A stretch of DNA of 54,467 bases, from positions 1 to 54,467 of the forward strand of contig JAGWSF010000197.1 in the NCBI GenBank assembly GCA_028876385.1, in the 5' to 3' direction. Under the pieces are notes generated by a model, which ran no database searches, was not told where the DNA came from, and was given only the letters and a program-made list of their open reading frames with translations. Both the position numbers and the translations under genes were made by a program. Shown piece after piece: positions 43,802-51,570 of this stretch; the stretch's first letter is position 1, and each line of letters starts with the position of its first letter. Source of the DNA: Acidobacteriota bacterium. Lineage in GTDB: Bacteria; Actinomycetota; Acidimicrobiia; Acidimicrobiales; Palsa-688.

Positions 43802-45334
43802 TCAGCCCTTGCCGGCCCGGCGGAACTTGAGGACCTTGACGTCGTCTGCCAGCACTGCGCCCCATGGCTCGCTCTTCGACACCGGCTCGGACATGTCGAC
43901 GGCGATGGAATCCCCCCGGAACAGGGCTGTGCGGCGGACCTGGTGCTCGATCGACCGGGCCGACATGGTGTAGCCGATGAAGAGCAGCAGCGAGACCGTC
44001 TGCACACCGATCCACAGCCAGTCGTGGGGGGCCAGCCAGTCGTTGAGACCGTGCAGCAGCGCCGGTACGGTCACCGCGAAGACGATCAGTTCGACCCGGC
44101 GGCGGGGGTAGTTGACGGCCATGCCGATGAAGAAGCCCGAGATGGCGGCCCAGATGGCGTGCTGGAAGCCGTCGACGAACACCCTCTCGGAGAACTGGAG
44201 CACCTCGAGCACGGCCTGTGAGTTGGTGCTGGCCTGGTTGATACCGAGGATGGCCGATTTGGTGTAGTCGGACGCCTCCGAGACACCGAAGGCCAGGCCG
44301 GACAGGCTACCGATGAACATCCACATCCGTAGGTTCAATCTCTCCCCCCGCCATTTGAGCAGGACGACCGCCGCGATCAGGACGGGTAGGGCCTTGGTGA
44401 TCTCCTCGTTGAAACCGACGCCGATGGCGTGCAAGAAGGTGAAGGGGGCGACGTAGGTAATTTGATTGCCCGATTGATCGACGGCGTGGCCCAGGCTGAC
44501 CAGGTGGTCGTTGATGTTGATCGTGACCAGCGAGGTCCACGCTGCGCCCCAGGCGATCACCCCGCCGACGATCACCAACTCGCGACGGCCGAGAGCGCCC
44601 GGCCTCATGAGCATCCAGAAGGCGAAAGCCCACAGCGGCGCCACGTAGAGGCTGTAGAGCCAGCCCGGCGTAGTGAGGTTGGACGAGTTCTTGTAGACGA
44701 CGAGGAACACCAGCGGGGCCAGGGCGTAAGGGATCACCGCCAGACGCAGGCGCTGGCTCCAGCCCGGGTTGGATACCCAGCTCTTGATCGGCAGCAGGAT
44801 GTCGAGGGCGGTGCGCATCTCGTCCTTCGACATGAACGGTGACTCCCCGCGCTCCCCGCGCTCCCCGGGTCCGCCCTGGGGGCTGCCGCTCGAGCGTGGG
44901 GCGCCGGCCTGGGGACCGCCCTTCGACTCCCCGGAGCCGGCGGGGTGCACTGTGCTGACCGGAGGCATCGTGGCGGCGGGGGGGACTGTGCCGGCGGGGG
45001 GCACTGTGCCGGCGGGAGGCGTCGTGGCTTCCTCACGGTCAGGGCTAGCCGTCACCGCCAGGCCCGGACCGTGCGGGCCGGACAGGGTGAGGCTGAGGGC
45101 ACCGTTCAACGCCAGCTGGGCGACGGCCTGGCCGGCGCTGAAGGTGCGGGCCTGTCCGAGGTTGGACCAGGTCCACGACCGGCCGTCCCAGATCACTTGG
45201 GCGTGGTGGCGGGACACGGTGGGGTCGGCCACGATGACGTCGTTGTCACCGGCCCGCCCCACCGTGACCAGCCGGCCCGGGGTCCCGGCGAAGGACCACT
45301 CCTCGCCGTTCCATTCGATTCGCAGCTCGGCCAT
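43802..45334 (-). CDS. FHA-PrsW fusion: intramembrane metalloprotease with phosphothreonine-reading domain
   Basis: 510 residues from ATG 45334, AGGAGG 9 bp upstream. FHA domain ~1-95: RLVTVGRAGDNDVIVADPTV, SRHHAQV. A Pro/Thr/Gly linker with TVPPAGTVPPA repeats (~105-165) is followed by a membrane domain of about eight TM with all four PrsW motifs: EEITK (E310-E311-x-x-K314), FGVSEA (F-x-x-x-E), HAIWAAISG (H-x-x-W-x-x-x-x-G) and HGLND. PrsW proteases cut membrane proteins such as anti-sigma factors; the FHA domain suggests phosphorylation-controlled substrate choice. It lies 2 kb from the FHA/kinase operon, opposite strand, downstream of an AfsR-like regulator. Confidence 0.9.
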   Translation of the reverse strand: MAELRIEWNGEEWSFAGTPGRLVTVGRAGDNDVIVADPTVSRHHAQVIWDGRSWTWSNLGQARTFSAGQAVAQLALNGALSLTLSGPHGPGLAVTASPDREEATTPPAGTVPPAGTVPPAATMPPVSTVHPAGSGESKGGPQAGAPRSSGSPQGGPGERGERGESPFMSKDEMRTALDILLPIKSWVSNPGWSQRLRLAVIPYALAPLVFLVVYKNSSNLTTPGWLYSLYVAPLWAFAFWMLMRPGALGRRELVIVGGVIAWGAAWTSLVTININDHLVSLGHAVDQSGNQITYVAPFTFLHAIGVGFNEEITKALPVLIAAVVLLKWRGERLNLRMWMFIGSLSGLAFGVSEASDYTKSAILGINQASTNSQAVLEVLQFSERVFVDGFQHAIWAAISGFFIGMAVNYPRRRVELIVFAVTVPALLHGLNDWLAPHDWLWIGVQTVSLLLFIGYTMSARSIEHQVRRTALFRGDSIAVDMSEPVSKSEPWGAVLADDVKVLKFRRAGKG

Positions 45335-45499
45335 CCGGCAGCCCCTCCTGAAAGAGATCACTTGACAGCCATGACGCTAAAGAGGCGAGGTTGCAGAACT
45401 ATTGCAAGCCGCCCCGACGGTGCGGCAACCGTTCCGACGGTGCGCAACTGCTGCGGGACCCGCCGCGGCACCCGCCGCGGCACCCGGTCGTTCAGGGCG

Positions 45500-47815
45500 T
45501 CAACGGGTGGAGACCGCGGCCCGGGCCGCCCTGATGGCGTAGCCGCGGCCCTGGTGGTCCACCGCGCTCCCCGCCTCGGCCAGGAGTTGCCAGCCGAGCT
45601 CTCGGTCGGCGGCCGAGCCGCTCCGTGCCAGGAAGCGCCCGTACTCGAGCTGGGTGCGGGCCAGCAGCGGCGTCGACCGGAGGCGGCGGTCGATCTGCAG
45701 CGCCACCTCGAAGCTCTCCCGGGCCGCCTCTTCGTCTCCGGTGAGGCCGTGCAGCATCCCCAGATAGCGGTCGAAGGAACCCAGGCAGGCTATGCCCTTG
45801 GCCAGCACGGCGACCTGGCGGCTGTAGCCACCGAGATGGCGGAGGAGGACCCCCGCGGCGTGGCGATGGCCCAGCGCCACGGCCACCTCGGTCCACAGGC
45901 ACAGAGTGGTCGTCCAGGTCAGGTCCCGTGCGACCCCTTCCAGCCCGTCGGCGGTCACCGCCTCGAGCATCCGGGTGGCCTCACCGGTGTCACCGGTCTC
46001 GACGCAGGCCAGCGCCAAACCGGCCACGAAAGCGGGGACACCGGGCTCGCTGGTGGTTATCTGGGTCAGGACGGGTAGCAGCTGGTTCAGCTCGCCCTGC
46101 TCCCACTTGATGAAGAACAGCTGGCCGGCGGCCAGGTTCTGGATGTTGGGCTCGTCGGTCGCCCGGGCCAGCAGCTCGTGGACGAGGGGCTCGACGGCCT
46201 CCAACTGGCCTTCCATCATGTAGCGCATGGCCCGCCACAGGGGCAGGAAGATCTCGGCGTACCAGTACCCGGTGCCCTCCGCCGTCCGCTCCAGGTTGGC
46301 TCGGTCGGCGTCGAAGCCCTGGAGGTCTCCGAGGGCCAGGCGGGCCAGGGCCCTCACGTGCAGGCCGTCGGCTTCGAGCCGGCGGTCGCCGGTCCGCCGT
46401 CCGAGACGCAGCAGGGGCTCGGCCAGGAGCAGCCGCTCCGCGGCGCTCTCGCTCCAGCCGAGGGCCTCGGCGTGGACGAACAGGCACCGACCGATGGCGA
46501 CATCGTCGCCGCTGTCCTGGGCCAATCTCAGGGCCTGCCGGGACGTGACGATGGCGTCGCGGCCCTCACCCAACCCGAATCCCTGGTAGTCGGCCACGCC
46601 GGCCAGGACCCGGGCGCGCAGCGCCGGCTCCGACTCCCCGAGGGCTTCGAGGGCCTCCTCGCACAAGCCGGCCGCCAGCGGATCGACCCGGCCCACGGTG
46701 TTCACATACGTCGCCCACACCGCGGCCTGCCCCAGCCGGGCCGCCGAGCCCATCCGGCGGGCCACGTCGGCGGCCGCGAAGGCGGCGTTGCGAGCCGCTT
46801 CGAGATTGCGGTCGAGCAGGTGGGCCTCGGCCGTTCCGAGCAGCAGATCACACGCCAGTTGCCGTTCGAACAGGCCCTGGGAGCTGTCGAGGACGGCCAG
46901 CCCCCGAGCGAAGCGGTCCACCGCCTGGGAGTAGGAGCCCTGGGCCAGGGCCCGCCGCCCCGACTCGAGTGACTGGGAGGCGTGCTGCGGTCGGGTGAGG
47001 GAACGCTGTGACACCTCCTCGGAGATGGACCGGACGCTGATGGCCGGGCCGCCCTCGAGAGACGGTCGCCAGTCGAGCGCCGACTCCTGGACGAGGATGT
47101 CGTGTTCGAGGGCGAGCAGGTCTCGCGACGGTTCCAGCCCGAGCTCCTGACGGAGCCGGTCACGGAAGGATTGGAGGGTCCGCAGCGCCTCGGCCTGGCG
47201 TTTGGCCCGGTAGAGGGCCAGGACCAGCAGGCTCCAGAGGCCTTCGTGCCAGGGCTGATCGTTGACCAGGCGCTCCAACGCCGGGATGACCTCCCGGTGC
47301 CGCCCGCAGTCGAGCTCGGCGCGGGCCATCTGCTCGGCCGCGCTCAGCCTGAGCTGGTCGAGCCGGGTGGCTTCGGCGAGGAGGAGGGCCCCGGGGCTGG
47401 TGTCGGAGAAGGCCGGTCCCTGCCACACGGCCAGCGCCTGCTCGAGGATGCGGGCTCGCCGCCTCGGATCGCTCTGCCTTTGTCCATCGGAGACCAGCCG
47501 CTCGAAGCGGACCCGGTCGACGCCCACCCGGGTGGTGTCGAGCCGGTAGCCGTCGCGGCCGCCGGTGATCAGGGACGGTTCGAGGGGATCGGCGTCGATT
47601 ATCTTGCGGAGCCGGGTGATGTAGGTCCGAACGGTGGGCTCGGCGCCGTAAGGGGGCGAGCCCGCCCAGATCTCCTCAACCAGGCGGAAGATAGAAATAC
47701 CGGACTCACCTACGGCGCTGAGCAGCCCGAGCAGCGTCCTCTGGCGGAGGCCGCCCACGGAGACGGGTCCGTCGTCGCTCACGACCCTCACCGGACCGAG
47801 AATGGTGATCTCCAT
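45500..47815 (-). CDS. AfsR/SARP-family regulator (wHTH-BTAD-TPR)
   Basis: 771 residues. OmpR-like winged helix ~1-95: LGPVRVVSDDGPVSVGGLRQ, EEIWAGSPPYGAEPTVRTYI, TRLRKIID, GYRL. BTAD domain ~98-245: ARILEQALAVWQGPAFSDT, ELDCGRHREVIPALERLVND, LALYRAKRQAEALRTLQSFR, LGLEPSRDLLALEHDIL. From ~270 to the end TPR-like helices without a P-loop, so there is no NB-ARC ATPase as in full AfsR. ATG 47815. In Streptomyces, AfsR is phosphorylated by Ser/Thr kinase AfsK and itself has BTAD; its location next to the FHA/kinase genes invites the same idea, which is inference. Confidence 0.92.
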   Translation of the reverse strand: MEITILGPVRVVSDDGPVSVGGLRQRTLLGLLSAVGESGISIFRLVEEIWAGSPPYGAEPTVRTYITRLRKIIDADPLEPSLITGGRDGYRLDTTRVGVDRVRFERLVSDGQRQSDPRRRARILEQALAVWQGPAFSDTSPGALLLAEATRLDQLRLSAAEQMARAELDCGRHREVIPALERLVNDQPWHEGLWSLLVLALYRAKRQAEALRTLQSFRDRLRQELGLEPSRDLLALEHDILVQESALDWRPSLEGGPAISVRSISEEVSQRSLTRPQHASQSLESGRRALAQGSYSQAVDRFARGLAVLDSSQGLFERQLACDLLLGTAEAHLLDRNLEAARNAAFAAADVARRMGSAARLGQAAVWATYVNTVGRVDPLAAGLCEEALEALGESEPALRARVLAGVADYQGFGLGEGRDAIVTSRQALRLAQDSGDDVAIGRCLFVHAEALGWSESAAERLLLAEPLLRLGRRTGDRRLEADGLHVRALARLALGDLQGFDADRANLERTAEGTGYWYAEIFLPLWRAMRYMMEGQLEAVEPLVHELLARATDEPNIQNLAAGQLFFIKWEQGELNQLLPVLTQITTSEPGVPAFVAGLALACVETGDTGEATRMLEAVTADGLEGVARDLTWTTTLCLWTEVAVALGHRHAAGVLLRHLGGYSRQVAVLAKGIACLGSFDRYLGMLHGLTGDEEAARESFEVALQIDRRLRSTPLLARTQLEYGRFLARSGSAADRELGWQLLAEAGSAVDHQGRGYAIRAARAAVSTR

Positions 47816-48002
47816 TGTCCCCAGCTGCCTCTTCAGGACACGCGTGGACGCCGGGTCAGCCGGCCGCCGTGTTCGCTGCCACCGGCTTAGGCTAGCACGT
47901 GCCCTCTTATACCCTTCCGACCGGTTACGGTTGGCGGTGATTGTGACCCAGGCGCTCCGGCCGGCTCGTCGTCACGGGATGCTCCGTGGGCGGCGTCGCC
48001 GG

Positions 48003-48983
48003 TCAGGCGCGGTGCGGCCCTCGGGTCGAGAGCAGGTGGTCCGGGTGGCGCCCCCACTCGAGGTCAAACCAGCGGCCCCCCGCCCGCAGTAGGTTCCCCG
48101 CCCGAAGCGGCTGCCGACCGCGAACGCTCATGCGTCCGGCGAGCGGCTCGACGAACAGACGCAGCAGCGGGGTCAGGCCGGGATCCGACGTTGGGCGGTC
48201 GTAGCCGCCGGTGATCGTTCCGGCTGCTTCGAGCCCGACCGCCTCCAGCTGCCGTCCCACGTGGTCGAGCAGCGGATCGGCACCCGCTAGAAAGCGCAGC
48301 AGGCTCACTGTCAGGTCTGTCGCCGCCGCCAGGTTGGGTCGACTTTGATCGACGAAGGACCGGTCGAGGGCCAGCTTCGCCCCGGCGATGACGTCGAACC
48401 CGTTCACGAGGACGGCGAAATCGATGGCCGCGCTGAACGCGCCCGGCTCGAGGTCGAGCCGGGTGAGATCCGCGGACCATGTCGTCCGCTGCTTCTCCGA
48501 CAGGTTGAACCAGGAAAAAAGGTCACTGCCGCGCAGGTCGGCGAAGGTCAGCCGGGGAGCGGATTCGGCTGCCGGTTCCAGCACCGCGTCCCACAGATCG
48601 GGGACGCTCATCCGATCGAGCGGCAGATCGTCGCGGCAGATGAGCCAGATATCGGGCACCACGAACCATTCGTCGCGTTCGAGGGGATACAGGTGGTGGC
48701 GGACCAGGCCGCGGTGCTGCAGAGCGGCGAACAGTTCGTCGAACGTGGGCCGGCTGAGCGGGCTCGGAAGGGCGATGCGTCCGAGGCACCCCTCGTCGGT
48801 TCCCCGGGAAGCGCCTAGCGACGTCGTCACCGACCAGAGGGAGACCGCTCCGGCCGGACGGTCGGGGCCGTCCCGTTCGGCGCGCAACTCGACTTCGGGC
48901 ACGCCGTGCTGGTCCATCGCGGCGGCTATGGCATCTGCTGCAGCTCGTGCGCCCGGCTCGATCATTTCCGCGATGCTATTCAT
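48003..48983 (-). CDS. Conserved hypothetical protein (paralogue of decayed fragment at 41.9 kb)
   Basis: 326 residues from ATG 48983 with GGGGAGA 5 bp upstream; homology to nothing I can name. Mixed alpha/beta, no TM. Notable segments: GCLGRIALPSPLSRPTFDEL, LERDEWFVVPDIWLICRDDL, LRGSDLFSWFNLSEKQRTTW, VLVNGFDVIAGAKLALDRSF and a C-terminal SVRGRQPLRAGNLLRAGGRW. The C-terminal segment recurs, decayed, behind the FHA/kinase operon. No metal or nucleotide motif is visible. It lies 187 bp upstream of the AfsR-like gene on the same strand, so it may belong to the same system. Confidence 0.7.
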   Translation of the reverse strand: MNSIAEMIEPGARAAADAIAAAMDQHGVPEVELRAERDGPDRPAGAVSLWSVTTSLGASRGTDEGCLGRIALPSPLSRPTFDELFAALQHRGLVRHHLYPLERDEWFVVPDIWLICRDDLPLDRMSVPDLWDAVLEPAAESAPRLTFADLRGSDLFSWFNLSEKQRTTWSADLTRLDLEPGAFSAAIDFAVLVNGFDVIAGAKLALDRSFVDQSRPNLAAATDLTVSLLRFLAGADPLLDHVGRQLEAVGLEAAGTITGGYDRPTSDPGLTPLLRLFVEPLAGRMSVRGRQPLRAGNLLRAGGRWFDLEWGRHPDHLLSTRGPHRA

Positions 48984-49021
48984 AGCGCTCTCCCCTGCTC
49001 GCCCACTCCCTGTGCCGCCGG

Positions 49022-50608
49022 TCAGGGAATCCAGGCCACCGGGTCGCCGCTGGCCGGGATCGAATAGACGGGGTCGAGGCCGGCGTCGTTGCGGGCCAGA
49101 ACCCAGTTCACCACCGACACCGTCGAGGAGTCGAACGCCGCCTGACAGAGGACCCACGCCCCGTCAGGTGACCAGGCGCAGTGCCCCAGGCGGGTGCCGG
49201 GCTGCACGGACTGGGTGACGACACGGTAGTCGGGGCTCATCACGGCCAGGGCGCTGCCGACACTGTTGAAGCTGGCGAAGGCCACCGACTCGCCGTTGGG
49301 AGACCAGTAGAGCGCGCTGTACTCGGCCGGTCCGGTGGAGGCGCTGAGCGAGCCGAGACGGTGGCCCCGGCGGTCGAGGACCACCATGGCGGCGTTGCCG
49401 GCGGAGGTACCGACCGGGTTGCCGGCGGGGGTACCGGCGGGGGTGCCGGGGGCGGTGCCGACGGGGTTGAGTACCACCGCGATCTTGCCGCCGTCGGGAT
49501 CGGGGTAGAGGGTCAGGTTGACCGCCTGGCGGGGGTCGATCCCGGCGTCGCGGTCGAGCTGGGTAGCGGTGGCCAGCACTGTGGTCTGCCCGCTGCTCTG
49601 ACGCAACGCCACCTCGGAATCGGCCAGGCTGTCCACCCCTGCCGAGCGGCCCGCCGGCTGGACCGCTGCAGCCACACTCACGAAGGCACCCCGCGTTCGG
49701 GGATCACCGACGGCGTCGTTGGCCGCCCCGAGACTGGTCCGCGCCCCGTCCGACAGCGACACCAGCGATACCGGCGTGGTGGTGGCTGGTCCCGCGCCGG
49801 CCGCCGGCACGATTGCAGCCGTGGCCCTGTCGGCCAACGAGTCGGGCCGAGTACCCGCCGTCGAGGCCCCCGGATAGAACGCTCCCGACAGGCTCCCATG
49901 AGCCTGCCACACGACCTCACCGTCGCGCTCCACCAGCACCGGCCGGGCCCCGGTGGTGACCGGGCCGGGTCGGACCGCGCTCTGATGGCTGGCGTCTGGC
50001 AGGCTCACCAGCGGAGTGCCGTCGGCGGCCTCGGCGATGATCCGACCGGCGAGGTGGCGTACCGAGGCCGGCAGCGGCGGCTCTTGGGGCGACCTCCCCG
50101 AGCCCGGCCGGGTGGCCACCAGCAGGGCGCCGGCCAAGGCTGCCGTCGCCACCACTGCCGCGACGGGGACCGCCATCGGCGAGAGGCGCGAACGGGGCCG
50201 CCTTTGGTGTCGGGGGATGACAGCGTTCTCGCCGGCAGCCGCGGCCACGGCTGCCGTCGCCGCTTCAGCCGCCGACGCTGCGGCCGCCGACGCTGCAGCT
50301 GCTGCGGCCGCCGGTGCCTCGGCTGGGGGCCGACGACGTCGGCCGAGCCGTGGCCGCCTCCAGCCTTCGTCGCTTTCGGTTCCTAGGTAGGAAGGAAGTT
50401 CCCGATCGTCCCAACTCGGCGCGGCATCGGTCGTGGGCCGCCCACAGGCCCTGCACGACACCATCATCGCGGTGACGTCGGTCCCGCATCCGGCGCAACG
50501 CAGCACAGCATGGAATGTAGCGAGGCGCCGCTCCCAATCCGTAGGCCACCCCTGCAGAGGCGAGTACCACGATGCCGACTCGGCGACCCGTCTACCGTGG
50601 CCGCTCAT
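49022..50608 (-). CDS. Zinc ribbon-TM-beta-propeller-like protein
   Basis: 528 residues from ATG 50608 (ATG 50641 also possible). N-terminal zinc ribbon LRCAGCGTDVTAMMVSCRAC (C-x2-C-x11-C-x2-C), Ala-rich coil (residues ~100-140, AAAAAAASAAAASAAEAA), one TM (~165-185, VAAVVATAALAGALLVAT), then an extracytoplasmic domain with WD40/TolB-like units: EYSALYWSPNGESVAFASFN and GHCAWSPDGAWVLCQAAF. A repeat TPAGTPAGNPVGTSAGN interrupts it. Cytoplasmic zinc ribbon plus outside propeller suggests a receptor or scaffold; no known name. Ends 38 bp before the 48983 start on the same strand, so the two may be co-transcribed. Confidence 0.75.
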   Translation of the reverse strand: MSGHGRRVAESASWYSPLQGWPTDWERRLATFHAVLRCAGCGTDVTAMMVSCRACGRPTTDAAPSWDDRELPSYLGTESDEGWRRPRLGRRRRPPAEAPAAAAAAASAAAASAAEAATAAVAAAAGENAVIPRHQRRPRSRLSPMAVPVAAVVATAALAGALLVATRPGSGRSPQEPPLPASVRHLAGRIIAEAADGTPLVSLPDASHQSAVRPGPVTTGARPVLVERDGEVVWQAHGSLSGAFYPGASTAGTRPDSLADRATAAIVPAAGAGPATTTPVSLVSLSDGARTSLGAANDAVGDPRTRGAFVSVAAAVQPAGRSAGVDSLADSEVALRQSSGQTTVLATATQLDRDAGIDPRQAVNLTLYPDPDGGKIAVVLNPVGTAPGTPAGTPAGNPVGTSAGNAAMVVLDRRGHRLGSLSASTGPAEYSALYWSPNGESVAFASFNSVGSALAVMSPDYRVVTQSVQPGTRLGHCAWSPDGAWVLCQAAFDSSTVSVVNWVLARNDAGLDPVYSIPASGDPVAWIP

Positions 50609-51371
50609 GAGGTCTGCTACCGACGACGGCCCGCCGGTCATGCTCGAGCACCTCGATCCCCTCGCCCTGGAGCTGACGGCGGCGATTCACGACGGTGAGA
50701 CGACGACGGTGCGCCGGCTGGTCGGGGAGCACCCCGGCCTGGCGTCGGCCCGGATGATCGGAGGCCACGGTCGGGACGGCGGGTGGCGCACCCCGCTCCA
50801 CGCCGTGACCGACTGGCCCGGGTACTTCCCCGCCGGGCCGGAGATGGCCGCGTTGCTCCTCGCCGCCGGCGCCGATCCCGATGACGACACCGGAGGACGG
50901 CAACCCGAGACGCCGCTGCACTGGGCCGCCAGCACCGACGACGTGGACGTGGCCGCCGTCCTCGTGGGCGCCGGCGCCCGTCTCGACACTCCAGGCGGAT
51001 CCATCGGCACCCCGCTCGACAACGCCGTCGGCTACGGCTGCTGGCACGTCGCCCGCCTCCTCGTCACTTCTGGGGCACCCGTCGAGGCCCTCTGGCACGC
51101 CGCCGCGCTCGGCCTGCTCGCCCGCCTCGATGAGCTGCTTGCCGCCGGCCCGGTCACCCAGGACGACTTGGACCAGGCGTTCTGGCAGGCCTGCCACGGC
51201 GGCCAGCGCCGAGCCGCCCAACGACTGCTCGCCGCCGGCGCCGACCTCACCGCCACCCCCTCCTACGCCGCCGCCCAGACCGCGCTGGACGTGACCACCG
51301 CCACCGACACCCGCCGTCAGCTCCTGGCGGGATGGCTGCGCGACCGAGGCGCGCCCAGCTCAGCGGGCTGA
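50607..51371 (+). CDS. Ankyrin-repeat protein
   Basis: 254 residues from ATG 50607 (or 243 from ATG 50640). Begins ELTAAIHDGETTTVRRLVGE and carries about five ankyrin repeats: WRTPLHAVTD...AALLLAAGADPDDD, ETPLHWAASTDDVDVAAVLV, IGTPLDNAVGYGCWHVARLL, then HAAALGLLARLDELLAAG and FWQACHGGQRRAAQRLLAAG. No signal or TM, so it is cytosolic and probably protein-binding. Its ATG overlaps, on the opposite strand, the ATG of the zinc-ribbon protein (both in TCATGA), and no ribosome site is visible for either. Confidence 0.88.
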   Translation: MRSATDDGPPVMLEHLDPLALELTAAIHDGETTTVRRLVGEHPGLASARMIGGHGRDGGWRTPLHAVTDWPGYFPAGPEMAALLLAAGADPDDDTGGRQPETPLHWAASTDDVDVAAVLVGAGARLDTPGGSIGTPLDNAVGYGCWHVARLLVTSGAPVEALWHAAALGLLARLDELLAAGPVTQDDLDQAFWQACHGGQRRAAQRLLAAGADLTATPSYAAAQTALDVTTATDTRRQLLAGWLRDRGAPSSAG

Positions 51372-51570
51372 ACCAGCGGCGGGTGGGAGGGCGGCCGGTG
51401 GGTGAACGGCCGGTGGGCGGAGGTCGTTTCGCCGAATGCCGGGAGGTGCGAATCGGGACTTATGGTCGTTGGGCCGACGCTCAATCAGCTGAGTCGTGCG
51501 GTCGATAGGGAAACCGGCCAGCAGAGGGCCGGTGACCGATCCTCCGACGGAGGAATGGAGGTGAGCCCAG

